Assembly (NCBI RefSeq): GCF_013409345.1
Contig: NZ_JACCBB010000001.1
Coordinates: 3,658,001-3,722,000, forward strand
From: Kineococcus aurantiacus
GTDB lineage: Bacteria > Actinomycetota > Actinomycetes > Actinomycetales > Kineococcaceae
DNA length: 64,000 bases
Reading direction: 5' to 3'
Both the position numbers and the translations under genes were made by a program. The notes beneath the pieces were generated by a model. That model was not told where the DNA came from. It was given only the letters and a program-made list of their open reading frames with translations, and did not search any database. This document shows positions 18,221 to 25,526 of the stretch, in pieces. The first letter of the stretch is position 1, and each line of letters opens with the position of its first letter.

Positions 18221-19303
18221 GCTCTCACCATCGGCATCGTCGGACTGCCCAACGTCGGCAAGTCCACGCTCTTCAACGCCCTGACCAAGAACGACGTGCT
18301 CGCGGCGAACTACCCGTTCGCCACCATCGAGCCCAACGTCGGGGTCGTGGCGCTGCCCGACCCGCGGCTGGACAGGCTCGCGGAGGTCTTCTCCAGCGAG
18401 AAGACCGTGCCCGCGACGGTGTCCTTCGTCGACATCGCCGGGATCGTCAAGGGCGCCAGCGAGGGTGAGGGGCTGGGCAACAAGTTCCTCGCCAACATCC
18501 GCGAGGCCGACGCGATCTGCCAGGTGACGCGCGCGTTCGCCGACCCCGACGTCGTGCACGTCGCCAACCGGGTGGACCCGGCCGACGACATCGCCACGAT
18601 CCACACCGAGCTGGTGCTGGCCGACCTGCAGACCCTCGAGCGCGCCGTCCCGCGCCTGGAGAAGGAGGTCAAGGGCAAGAAGACCGACGCGGCCGTGCTC
18701 AAGGCCGCCGAGGCCGCGTCCAAGGTCCTGGACTCCGGCCGTCCCCTGTCGGCCGCGACGAAGGCCGACGACGTCGACGTGGCGCTCCTGAAGGAGCTGG
18801 GGCTGCTGACCACCAAGCCGTTCATCTACGTCTTCAACGTCGACGAGACCGTCCTGGGCGACGAGGCCCGCAAGCAGGAGCTGCGCGACCTGGTGGCCCC
18901 GGCCGAGGCCGTGTTCCTCGACGCCAAGCTGGAGTCCGAGCTCGTGGAGCTGTCCGCCGAGGAGGCCGCCGAGCTGCTGGAGTCGGTGGGGCAGAACGAG
19001 TCCGGCCTGGACCAGCTCGCCCGCGTCGGCTTCGCCACGCTGGGTCTGCAGACCTACCTGACGGCCGGCCCGAAGGAGTCGCGGGCCTGGACCATCCGCA
19101 AGGGGTGGACCGCCCCGCAGGCCGCGGGCGTCATCCACACCGACTTCCAGCGCGGGTTCATCAAGGCCGAGGTCGTCTCCTTCGACGACCTGGTCGCCGC
19201 GGGGTCGATGGCCGAGGCCAAGGCCGCCGGCAAGGTGCGCATCGAGGGCAAGGAGTACGTCATGGCGGACGGGGACGTCGTGGAGTTCCGCTTCAACGTC
19301 TGA
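18218..19303 (+). CDS. ychF: Redox-/ribosome-associated GTPase/ATPase YchF (EngD/Ola1)
   Basis: A universally conserved Obg-family P-loop protein, 361 residues, that binds ribosomes and hydrolyses ATP in preference to GTP. The G1 motif GLPNVGKST (residues 7-15), DIAGIVKGASEGEGLGNKFL (G3 region) and a C-terminal TGS domain ending in EFRFNV are all present. The last codons coincide with the left direct repeat of the integrated element downstream. The element therefore inserted precisely at the stop and left the protein intact, but it moved the gene's native downstream sequence 4.6 kb away. Confidence 0.95.
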   Translation: MALTIGIVGLPNVGKSTLFNALTKNDVLAANYPFATIEPNVGVVALPDPRLDRLAEVFSSEKTVPATVSFVDIAGIVKGASEGEGLGNKFLANIREADAICQVTRAFADPDVVHVANRVDPADDIATIHTELVLADLQTLERAVPRLEKEVKGKKTDAAVLKAAEAASKVLDSGRPLSAATKADDVDVALLKELGLLTTKPFIYVFNVDETVLGDEARKQELRDLVAPAEAVFLDAKLESELVELSAEEAAELLESVGQNESGLDQLARVGFATLGLQTYLTAGPKESRAWTIRKGWTAPQAAGVIHTDFQRGFIKAEVVSFDDLVAAGSMAEAKAAGKVRIEGKEYVMADGDVVEFRFNV

Positions 19304-19304
19304 C
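19285..19304 (+). repeat. attL: 20-bp direct repeat at the ychF stop
   Basis: GTTCCGCTTCAACGTCTGAC encodes the last residues of YchF (FRFNV plus stop). It is identical to the copy at 23890-23909. Confidence 0.9.
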
Positions 19305-19343
19305 TGAGGGCCTCCGTGGGCTTCTGACCTGCAGCGATGCTTG

Positions 19344-20441
19344 TCAGGCGCTCGCGGAGGCCGTCCCCAGGCCGTCGAGCACCTCAGACCAGGCGTCGTC
19401 GACCGCTTTCCGGGTCCTTGCTTCGCTGTTGGGCATGAGGTGACCGTAGGTCGTCATGACCAGGGTCGCGTTCTCGTGCCCCAAGCGTTCCGCGACGGCG
19501 ACCAGGCTCTCTCCGCGCTCGATGAGCACGGAGGCGTAGTGGTGGCGGAGGTCGTGGGACGTCGTCCCCTTCGGCAGCCCCGCCTTGTGGACGGCCTTCT
19601 TGAAGATCGTCGTTCCGTAGTAATCCCGGCGGTAGAACTGACCGAACCGCGTGTGGAACAGCGTGCCGTCCTCCGCGGGAGGAAAGGTGGCGATGTGCCG
19701 GCTCAGCGCTTCCGCGACCACACGGGGGAGCGGGATCGTTCGGTGCGACGTCGGGGTCTTCACGTCCACCAGCGATCGCGTCTCGTCGTCCGTCTGCCAG
19801 TCGATGCGTACGGTCTGGTGGAGGAAGTCGACGTCCTCGAGGCGCAGGGCCAGCAGTTCCCCGATCCGGAGACCAAGACCCGCCTGCACCAGCACCATGG
19901 CCTCGTTGCGGGGCGGCATGGCGCTGGCGAGACCGACCACCTGCTGCACGGTCAAGGGCACGACCCGTTCAGGACGGGACGCGGGCAGAGTCAGCTTGAT
20001 CGCAGGCGACGTCCCGATGAGCCGGTCCTGCGCCGCTGCGGTGAACACGCTGCGGATGAGGCTGACGAGGTTGTCCAAGGTGGACGGGGCGAGCCTGGCG
20101 GCCCGGTCGCTGACCCACGCCTGCACGTCGGAGGGTAGGACGGAGGCCAGCCGGCGTTCCCCGAGGGCCGTTCCGGCGATGTGGTTGTTGATGTTGCTCG
20201 CCGTCCGTCGTGCGCTGGTCGGACGGTGAGGTCTGCCTTCCGCCCACTGCCGCGCGTACTCCAGCACCGTGGTCTTGTCGTGCGGATCGACGTACTGTCC
20301 GCGGAGCTGGTCGGCGTCGACCGTCGCGAGGAACTTGACCGCGTCCGTCTTCCGCTCGAAGGTCTTGGACCGTTCCCGTCCACCCGGCTCGTTCCAGCGC
20401 GCGCGGTAGCGCCCGGGTCCGCGCTTCTCGATGTGCGACAT
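19344..20441 (-). CDS. int: Tyrosine-type site-specific integrase
   Basis: A 365-residue phage-type integrase. The N-terminus has an AP2-like/SAM-like arm-binding and core-binding part (RYRARWNEPGGRERSKTFERK, then EYARQWAEG). The catalytic domain has Arg in AGLGLRIGELLALR (about residue 190), HDLRHHYASVL (His and second Arg), GHENATLVMTTYGHL and the nucleophile Tyr in TTYGHL. The ATG overlaps the stop of the XRE regulator gene (ATGA), which fixes the start. Its 3' end faces the left attachment site 40 bases away, the usual position for an integrase gene. Confidence 0.95.
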   Translation of the reverse strand: MSHIEKRGPGRYRARWNEPGGRERSKTFERKTDAVKFLATVDADQLRGQYVDPHDKTTVLEYARQWAEGRPHRPTSARRTASNINNHIAGTALGERRLASVLPSDVQAWVSDRAARLAPSTLDNLVSLIRSVFTAAAQDRLIGTSPAIKLTLPASRPERVVPLTVQQVVGLASAMPPRNEAMVLVQAGLGLRIGELLALRLEDVDFLHQTVRIDWQTDDETRSLVDVKTPTSHRTIPLPRVVAEALSRHIATFPPAEDGTLFHTRFGQFYRRDYYGTTIFKKAVHKAGLPKGTTSHDLRHHYASVLIERGESLVAVAERLGHENATLVMTTYGHLMPNSEARTRKAVDDAWSEVLDGLGTASASA

Positions 20442-21076
20442 CAGCTCTCCCTCTCGGTCAGGCGTACGAGTTCCTCCTGGAGTCCCGCCAGGGCGCGGTG
20501 AGCCGCCTTGAGGCGGTTCTTCACGGACGTGCTCTCCATGCGGATGACGAGGTGGTCCGGCAGCACCGTGTTCTTCCACAGCACACGGGTGAGGGAGAGG
20601 ATCTGCTCCTGCAGCGAGGTGAACCACTGCATCAGCGGTTCGCGGTCCAGTGCCCGCCACCACACGGGACGCTCGGCGTCGAAGTCGAGCCGGGACCGGA
20701 CGATCTCCGTCTCGCCCCGCGCCTCGGCAGGAGTCCGCAGCGGTTCCACGCCCGTGGCCCACTGCCAGGCGGACCACGCCCAGACCTCGCACGCCGGGGT
20801 GACGGCGAACAGCTCGGACTCGTCGTCGGCGTCGGGCACCATCAGCCGCGCCGGGGACACGTTGAGCGCGACGGCGAAGGCGGCGAAGTCGTCGACGTCC
20901 ACGCGACGGTCGCCGTTCTCCACCTTGGCGATGGCCGACGCGGCGAGGGGGCGTCCCAGCTCGGCCAGGCGGCCGGCGAGCTGCTGCTGCGACCATCCCC
21001 GGCGCTCGCGGACGGCTCGAATGTTCGTCGCGACCGTCGTGGCGACGGCCCCTTTCTCCACTGGCCTTGTACCCAT
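20441..21076 (-). CDS. XRE-family transcriptional regulator of the element
   Basis: About 211 residues with an N-terminal helix-turn-helix (NIRAVRERRGWSQQQLAGRL...SAIAKVENGDRRV, residues about 12-60). A longer C-terminal region has Trp-rich and helical segments of unknown role. It is co-transcribed with int and divergent from the excisionase-like gene, so it probably acts as the maintenance repressor. I choose the ATG at 21076 because it lies in a perfect CATGTT/AACATG repeat just downstream of -35/-10-like boxes (leaderless). The frame is open for 25 more codons to another ATG. Confidence 0.8.
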   Translation of the reverse strand: MGTRPVEKGAVATTVATNIRAVRERRGWSQQQLAGRLAELGRPLAASAIAKVENGDRRVDVDDFAAFAVALNVSPARLMVPDADDESELFAVTPACEVWAWSAWQWATGVEPLRTPAEARGETEIVRSRLDFDAERPVWWRALDREPLMQWFTSLQEQILSLTRVLWKNTVLPDHLVIRMESTSVKNRLKAAHRALAGLQEELVRLTERES

Positions 21077-21112
21077 GTTGGAAACATGCCATTCCTTCTT
21101 GACATGAGTCAA
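21074..21112. promoter_or_regulatory. Divergent control region with two palindromes
   Basis: A perfect inverted repeat CATGTT-N3-AACATG (21074-21088) overlaps the regulator's start codon. TTGACATGAGTCAA (21099-21112) is a near-palindrome that gives a TTGAC -35 box on both strands. A repressor bound here could shut off both int/regulator and xis/rep transcription. Confidence 0.5.
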
Positions 21113-21168
21113 CACCTGCGATCGACTGTGGTCATCTTCGGAGCACCGCACACCAACTTGGAGATTCC

Positions 21169-21360
21169 GTGGCTGACGACGTCCTCATGAGCCCGCAGCA
21201 GGTGGCCAGCTACCTGCAGATCCCCGTGACCACGCTGTACCAGTGGCGCCACCGTGGCGACGGTCCGCCCGCCGCGCGGGTCGGTCGCTACCTGCGCTAC
21301 CGGGAGACCGACGTCCGCCGGTGGCTGGAGCAGCGGGTCCAGGCGTCGAACACCAGGTGA
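21169..21360 (+). CDS. Excisionase/AlpA-like helix-turn-helix protein
   Basis: A 63-residue MerR-type winged HTH protein with the excisionase-family pattern MSPQQVASYLQIPVTTLYQWRH...GRYLRYRETDVRRWLEQ. Small proteins of this kind direct integrase toward excision or activate element genes. GTG start with GGAG 6 bases upstream. Its stop overlaps the next gene's GTG (GTGA), so it forms one operon with the possible replication gene. The same pairing of xis and rep occurs in pSAM2-type elements and phage satellites. Confidence 0.85.
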   Translation: MADDVLMSPQQVASYLQIPVTTLYQWRHRGDGPPAARVGRYLRYRETDVRRWLEQRVQASNTR

Positions 21361-22415
21361 GCACGGACACCGCCGTCTACCGCGCCTCGTCCGCCAGTCC
21401 CACTGACAGAAGGCAGCTCTCCCCAGCATCCGGGGTAGCGCTCGACACGGTCACGGTCGTCGGAGCGACCACCACCAAGTTGGTCAGGGAGCTGGAGAAC
21501 CACGGCCGGTCCCGGCTCGGGCACGAGTGGGGCAGCGAGTACGTGCTGATCGGTGACGGCCGTGCGCACCTCTCAGCGACGACCAGGGGCGAGACCCCCA
21601 CCGTCCGGTTGGAGTGGTCCGTCGCGGAGATGCTCGACGGGCACAACATCTACCCGATGGAGGCCGCGCTCCTCCCCGATGCCGTCGACGCAGCTCTGAC
21701 CGACCTCGGTCGGCGGTTCCCGGACGTCCCGGTCATCGACGACGTCGAGCTGTACCGGATCGACATCTCCAAGAACTACGTCGTGGAGTCCACGTCGACC
21801 ACCATGGCCAACATCGCCCGCGTCCCCCTCGTGTTCGCCAAGTACGACAGCCGCCACTACCGCGACGGATGCCTGCAGTCCATGAGCAGGGGCAGCAAGA
21901 CCCAGTGGATCGCCCGCACGTACAACAAGGGCGTGCAGATGCGTGAGAAGGCGGCGATCACCCAGGACAAGACGCAGGCCGCCGTCCTGTTGGCGCTCGC
22001 GGACGTCATGGACGAGGTCCTGCGCGTGGAGCTGCAGGCGCGGCGCGGTGTCTTGCTGCGACGCCGCATCCAACGGATCATGGATGCGACACCGCAGGCG
22101 CTGGACGCGCTGGCGCGAGAGCTGTTCACCAACGGCAGGCTGGACGTCACGACGGGGGGCAAGCTCGTGCTCGCGCAGAGGCTGCTGGAAATCGGCCCGG
22201 AGCTGACGGACGCGCAGATGCGAGCCGTGCAGCTCTACCTCTTCCACCGCACGACCGGGACCCCGTTCCCCGGCTGCCGGCACAGCTACGAGGACGGGCG
22301 TCGCTTCGCGAACAAGTACAACCTGCTCGCCCTGTCCATGATCGAGGACATCGAGCCTCACCGACTCGTCTGGGACGATGGGGTCGAGCTGGTCGGGAGT
22401 GCCGCACTCGCCTGA
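21357..22415 (+). CDS. Putative replication initiator of the element
   Basis: A 352-residue protein I cannot place firmly. Features that recall phage/plasmid II/X-type rolling-circle initiators are an acidic strand (VELYRIDISKNYV, about residue 140) and SRGSKTQWIARTYNKGVQM, followed by RVELQARRGVLLRRR. A C-terminal segment starts ELTDAQMRAVQLYLFHRTTG. A clear HUH motif is not evident, so the activity is an inference. Its position straight after xis, in an element with an integrase, supports a replication role. It overlaps the excisionase-like gene by 4 bases. Confidence 0.5.
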   Translation: MSTDTAVYRASSASPTDRRQLSPASGVALDTVTVVGATTTKLVRELENHGRSRLGHEWGSEYVLIGDGRAHLSATTRGETPTVRLEWSVAEMLDGHNIYPMEAALLPDAVDAALTDLGRRFPDVPVIDDVELYRIDISKNYVVESTSTTMANIARVPLVFAKYDSRHYRDGCLQSMSRGSKTQWIARTYNKGVQMREKAAITQDKTQAAVLLALADVMDEVLRVELQARRGVLLRRRIQRIMDATPQALDALARELFTNGRLDVTTGGKLVLAQRLLEIGPELTDAQMRAVQLYLFHRTTGTPFPGCRHSYEDGRRFANKYNLLALSMIEDIEPHRLVWDDGVELVGSAALA

Positions 22416-22595
22416 CCCCCCCGTTTACCGGGGTGCCGCTCCTGGTCGGAGGGGGCTCCTACGGCTGGTGCTCTCTCGCGATGCCGCCGCTCGAAAAAAG
22501 TGCCGCGTTAACGCCCGTTGCCGCGGTACGCGGCATCTCGGGCCTTCGTCCGGTTGGTGCTGCCGCCCCGCAGCACGACAGGTCAGGATGGCGGG
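22416..22595. other. Inverted-repeat-rich gap inside the element
   Basis: A short non-coding stretch with CCCCG-TTTAC-CGGGG just after the rep-like stop, an AAAAAA run with CGCGTTAACGC, and TGCCGCG-GTA-CGCGGCA at 22519-22535. It could hold a terminator for xis-rep, the promoter of the next gene, or an origin. The sequence does not decide between these. Confidence 0.35.
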
Positions 22596-23747
22596 GTGTG
22601 GGACACGTGGCAGGAGGAGATGGAGCACTGGAGTCAGCAGCGGTGGGGGCAATGGTTCGACGAGCACGAGCAGCAGAGGGTGGCGGAGCGGGAGCGGTCA
22701 CGACGCGAGGCTGTCGAGCGGAGGTTGCGGATCGAGCAGCGGTGGACGCCGTCGGGCGATCCGGAGCGCGACGCCCAACAGCGCTCGGAGCTGTATCACC
22801 AGGACCGGCTGGAACACCCCCACAGCATTCGGCGTGAGTGGGAGGAGCAGCAGGCGCTGCGCCGGCAAGAGGTGCTCACCTACCCCACGCTTCCTCTGCG
22901 CCACCACACCGACCTGCAACGCCCCGAGGGCGTCCCCGAGCAGCAGGACCCTCGGACGGTCGGCTTCGGCCCCAGCGGAGAGGCCCTAGCCCTGTGGGGG
23001 GAGACCAGCGAAAGGGCAACGCACCTCAGCCGGTACGACTGCGACGGTCAGCTCAGCGCGAGCATGCCGTTGGAGACGGTGCCCTGGGCCTTCCACGTGC
23101 AGCCGCTGCCGCACGGGCAGGTGCTGGTCGTCGAAGCCGGTGGTCCCCGCGCCGCTGTCCACGACGGGGTGGGCCGTCTGGTGCGGACCATCGATGTCGG
23201 TCGCGGCGTGACCCGCGTGCTCAGCACCGTCGAGGGCCAGGTGTGGATCGGCTACGACAAGGAGTCCCCGCGCGATCACTACTTCAGCCAACACGGCTTG
23301 GTCCGCTTCGGCGCCGACCTGACTCCCCACTGGCGCTATCCCCTGAGCACTGCGCTGCCGGACATCTACGACTGCCTCGTCCTCAATGTCGACGGCGAGG
23401 CGGCGTGGACGTACAGCTGGACCTCCTTCCACCTCGTTGGTGTCCACGCTGGGCAGGCTCAGGATCATGGCCGTGTCCCGGTCGACCACGCCCGTGCGGT
23501 GCTCGTTGCCGATGACCAGGCTGCGACGATCAGCGGCTACGGCGGTGAGGACGACGTCCTCACCCCGCTCCGGCTCGCCACGGATTCCATCTGGTTGGCG
23601 GGGTCACCGGCGCGGCTGGTGCTGCCAGGTGGCGCGGACCTGCCCCGGGCGCGGTACACCAGCCGCGGCCCCGACCTGCACGCCGTGATCGGCACTGCTT
23701 GGTACCGCCTGAGCCTGGATGACGTCGGGAGCAGGTGGGTGATCTGA
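22596..23747 (+). CDS. Unknown cargo protein with charged N-terminus and beta-rich, propeller-like body
   Basis: A 383-residue protein I do not recognise. Residues 1-110 are helical and strongly charged (repeated E, Q and R, for example ERERSRREAVERR), compatible with a coiled coil. The rest consists of repeated strands with a W-x-G/GQVWIGYD, VPWAFHVQPLP and DSIWLAG character that suggests a beta-propeller. It has no signal peptide and no catalytic motif that I can name. GTG start with AGGATGGCGG upstream. As the only gene of the element without a mobility role, it is the likely cargo (defence, host interference or fitness function unknown). Confidence 0.6.
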   Translation: MWDTWQEEMEHWSQQRWGQWFDEHEQQRVAERERSRREAVERRLRIEQRWTPSGDPERDAQQRSELYHQDRLEHPHSIRREWEEQQALRRQEVLTYPTLPLRHHTDLQRPEGVPEQQDPRTVGFGPSGEALALWGETSERATHLSRYDCDGQLSASMPLETVPWAFHVQPLPHGQVLVVEAGGPRAAVHDGVGRLVRTIDVGRGVTRVLSTVEGQVWIGYDKESPRDHYFSQHGLVRFGADLTPHWRYPLSTALPDIYDCLVLNVDGEAAWTYSWTSFHLVGVHAGQAQDHGRVPVDHARAVLVADDQAATISGYGGEDDVLTPLRLATDSIWLAGSPARLVLPGGADLPRARYTSRGPDLHAVIGTAWYRLSLDDVGSRWVI

Positions 23748-23750
23748 CGA

Positions 23751-23783
23751 CGCCAGGCCGTCGCCAGGCCGTCGCCAGGCCGT
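23751..23783 (+). repeat. Three tandem 11-bp repeats near the right end of the element
   Basis: CGCCAGGCCGT occurs three times head to tail directly after the cargo gene. The same CCAGGCCGTCG core occurs once near the left end at 19367-19377. These may be integrase arm-binding sites. Confidence 0.55.
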
Positions 23784-23889
23784 GAGACGCACCTAAGCCG
23801 TGGCAGACGTCGACAAGCGCTGCGCAACGTTCTTGCAGGTCAGGCGGTAGGTCAGAGGATCACCGCAGGTGAGGCCGGCCGAGCCCCGT

Positions 23890-23909
23890 GTTCCGCTTCA
23901 ACGTCTGAC
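23890..23909 (+). repeat. attR: 20-bp direct repeat
   Basis: A second copy of the ychF terminal sequence (FRFNV-stop codons). It is followed by CGGGGTCCCCG, which probably was the native sequence after ychF before integration. Confidence 0.9.
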
Positions 23910-24004
23910 CGGGGTCCCCGCGGGCCTGCGGCGTGCCGGCGGGTCGCGGCACCGCCCAGCTCCGGCGCGCGGGCACACGGAGCGCCGCTCGAAGGTGACA
24001 GACT

Positions 24005-25408
24005 GTGGCAGTGGGGAGCGTGACCAGTGGCGGCGCAGGGCGGCCGTGCAGCCACCGGCTGACGCTGGAACCCGACCCGGGTGCGGCCCGCCGGGCCCGC
24101 CGCTTCGTCCGGGAGTCCCTGGCCGCGGCCGGGCGGCCGGAGTGGGTCGACGCCGGGGAGCTGGCGGTCAGCGAGCTGGTGACCAACGCGGCCCTGCACG
24201 CCCGCACGACCGTCGAGGTCGGCGTCGAGGTGCACCCCGACCACGCGCGGGTCGAGGTCCGCGACTTCAACCTCACCCAGCCGTCGCAGCGCCACTACGG
24301 GCAGCAGGCCACCACCGGGCGCGGCATGGCGCTGGTGGCCTCGGTGAGCAGCGGGTGCGGCACCACCAGCCTGCCCGACGGCAAGGTGGTCTGGTTCGAA
24401 CTGCGCACCCCGGACCACGAGCCGTCCGAGGAGGACCTGCTCGCGGCCTGGGACGAGGAGCAGTGGGACGTCGCCGACGGGTTCACGGCCCGCGCCGCCG
24501 ACGGGGACCGGCCCGAACCCGACGCGTCGCCGCGGCGGGTCCAGCTGGTGGGGATCCCGCCCACGCTGTGGCTGGCCGCCCGCGAGCACCACGACGCGCT
24601 GCTGCGGGAGCTGACGCTCTACCTGGCCACCCACGCCGAACCCGTCGTCGACCTGGCCGCGGTGGAGGGGGCCCGCCAGTCCTTCTCCAACGCGGTGCTC
24701 GCCGCCGCCGAGCAGGCCCGGCGCACCGCGCCGGACCCCGTGCGGCTCAGCGGGCTGCCCGTCGCGCTGGAGGCCGTCGACCTGGACCTGCAGCTGCCGC
24801 CGTGGACGGGCCCGGCCGCCGCGGCCCTGCAGGACGCCCTGGACGCCGCCGAGGAGCTGGCCCGGCAGGGGCTGCTGCTGGCCCTGCCCGGCCAGGCCGA
24901 GGTCGTCGCCGTGCGGGACTGGGTGTGCGAGCAGGTGCAGAGCCAGTTGCAGGGCGCTCCCGCCCGCGCCTGGCAGGGGGCCCGGCACGAGCGGTTCGAG
25001 ATCCCCGGGCACGAGCTGGCCCCGGAGGCCGCCGCGGCACTGGAGGAGGCCCTCACCGCCGTGCGCGAGGCCGCCGTGCGCAGCGGCCGGGGGTTCGTCG
25101 CCATCGACGCCGGCAGCCGCGTCCTGGCCGTCGACGACGCCCTGGCCGCCGCACTGGGCTGGGAGGTGGCCGAACTCGTGGGGCGCCGCGTGGTGGCGAT
25201 CATCCCCCCGGCCCTGCGCGAGGCCCACGTCGCCGGGTTCAGCCGGCACCTGGGCACGGGGGAGTCCCGCGTCCTGGGCGCACCGCTGGTGCTCCCGGTC
25301 CTGCACGCCGACGGCCGCGAGATCCCCTGCGGGTTCCTCATCGAGCGCCGGCCGACGGCCGCGGGGCACTGGCTCTACCTGGCCTGGATCGAGCCCGTCG
25401 GCGCCTGA
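24005..25408 (+). CDS. Histidine-kinase-like ATPase (RsbW type) fused to a C-terminal PAS domain
   Basis: A 467-residue cytoplasmic regulator. Residues about 15-140 form an RsbW/SpoIIAB-like ATPase: N-box ELAVSELVTNAALHA, a G1-like VEVRDFN and the G2 loop TGRGMALVASVS. A helical middle region (about 170-345) has no match I know. Residues about 350-460 form a PAS-like sensor (RGFVAIDAGSRVLAVDDALAAALGWEVAELVGRRV). Such ATPases bind and inhibit sigma factors or anti-anti-sigma proteins. The ATPase-first, PAS-last order is unusual. GTG start with GAAGGTGA upstream. It precedes the manganese catalase gene after a terminator, suggesting a stress role but not a shared transcript. Confidence 0.75.
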   Translation: MAVGSVTSGGAGRPCSHRLTLEPDPGAARRARRFVRESLAAAGRPEWVDAGELAVSELVTNAALHARTTVEVGVEVHPDHARVEVRDFNLTQPSQRHYGQQATTGRGMALVASVSSGCGTTSLPDGKVVWFELRTPDHEPSEEDLLAAWDEEQWDVADGFTARAADGDRPEPDASPRRVQLVGIPPTLWLAAREHHDALLRELTLYLATHAEPVVDLAAVEGARQSFSNAVLAAAEQARRTAPDPVRLSGLPVALEAVDLDLQLPPWTGPAAAALQDALDAAEELARQGLLLALPGQAEVVAVRDWVCEQVQSQLQGAPARAWQGARHERFEIPGHELAPEAAAALEEALTAVREAAVRSGRGFVAIDAGSRVLAVDDALAAALGWEVAELVGRRVVAIIPPALREAHVAGFSRHLGTGESRVLGAPLVLPVLHADGREIPCGFLIERRPTAAGHWLYLAWIEPVGA

Positions 25409-25410
25409 GG

Positions 25411-25443
25411 GGAGCGCCCGCCGTCGTGACCGGCGGGCGCTCC
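25411..25443 (+). terminator. Terminator of the ATPase-PAS gene
   Basis: A perfect 13-bp stem (GGAGCGCCCGCCG) with a 7-base loop, 3 bases after the stop. Confidence 0.8.
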
Positions 25444-25526
25444 GGGTCGCGGCCGGCGTGGGGGAGGGGCAGGGTCGGGACTGCTGAACCGCAGCGCCGC
25501 GCACGTCCGACGTCGAGGAGGCCCCC

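Larger units (their letters stand above)
19285..23909. mobile_element. Integrated 4.6 kb mobile element in the 3' end of ychF
   Basis: Two identical 20-base direct repeats (starting GTTCCGCTTCAACG) bound a block containing a tyrosine integrase, an XRE regulator, an excisionase-like HTH protein, a possible replication initiator and one unknown cargo gene. The left copy is the real ychF terminus, and the right copy ends the element before normal chromosomal genes resume. The genes look less extremely GC-biased than their neighbours. There are no transfer, capsid or packaging genes, so it is probably a satellite or a cut-down pSAM2-like element that depends on a helper for transfer. Confidence 0.85.

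Noticed and set aside
23751-23783. CRISPR array
   Set aside because: Three 11-bp units directly abut without spacers.
19285-23909. Complete prophage or self-transmissible ICE
   Set aside because: No capsid, terminase, portal, tail, relaxase or FtsK/Tra gene lies between the repeats.
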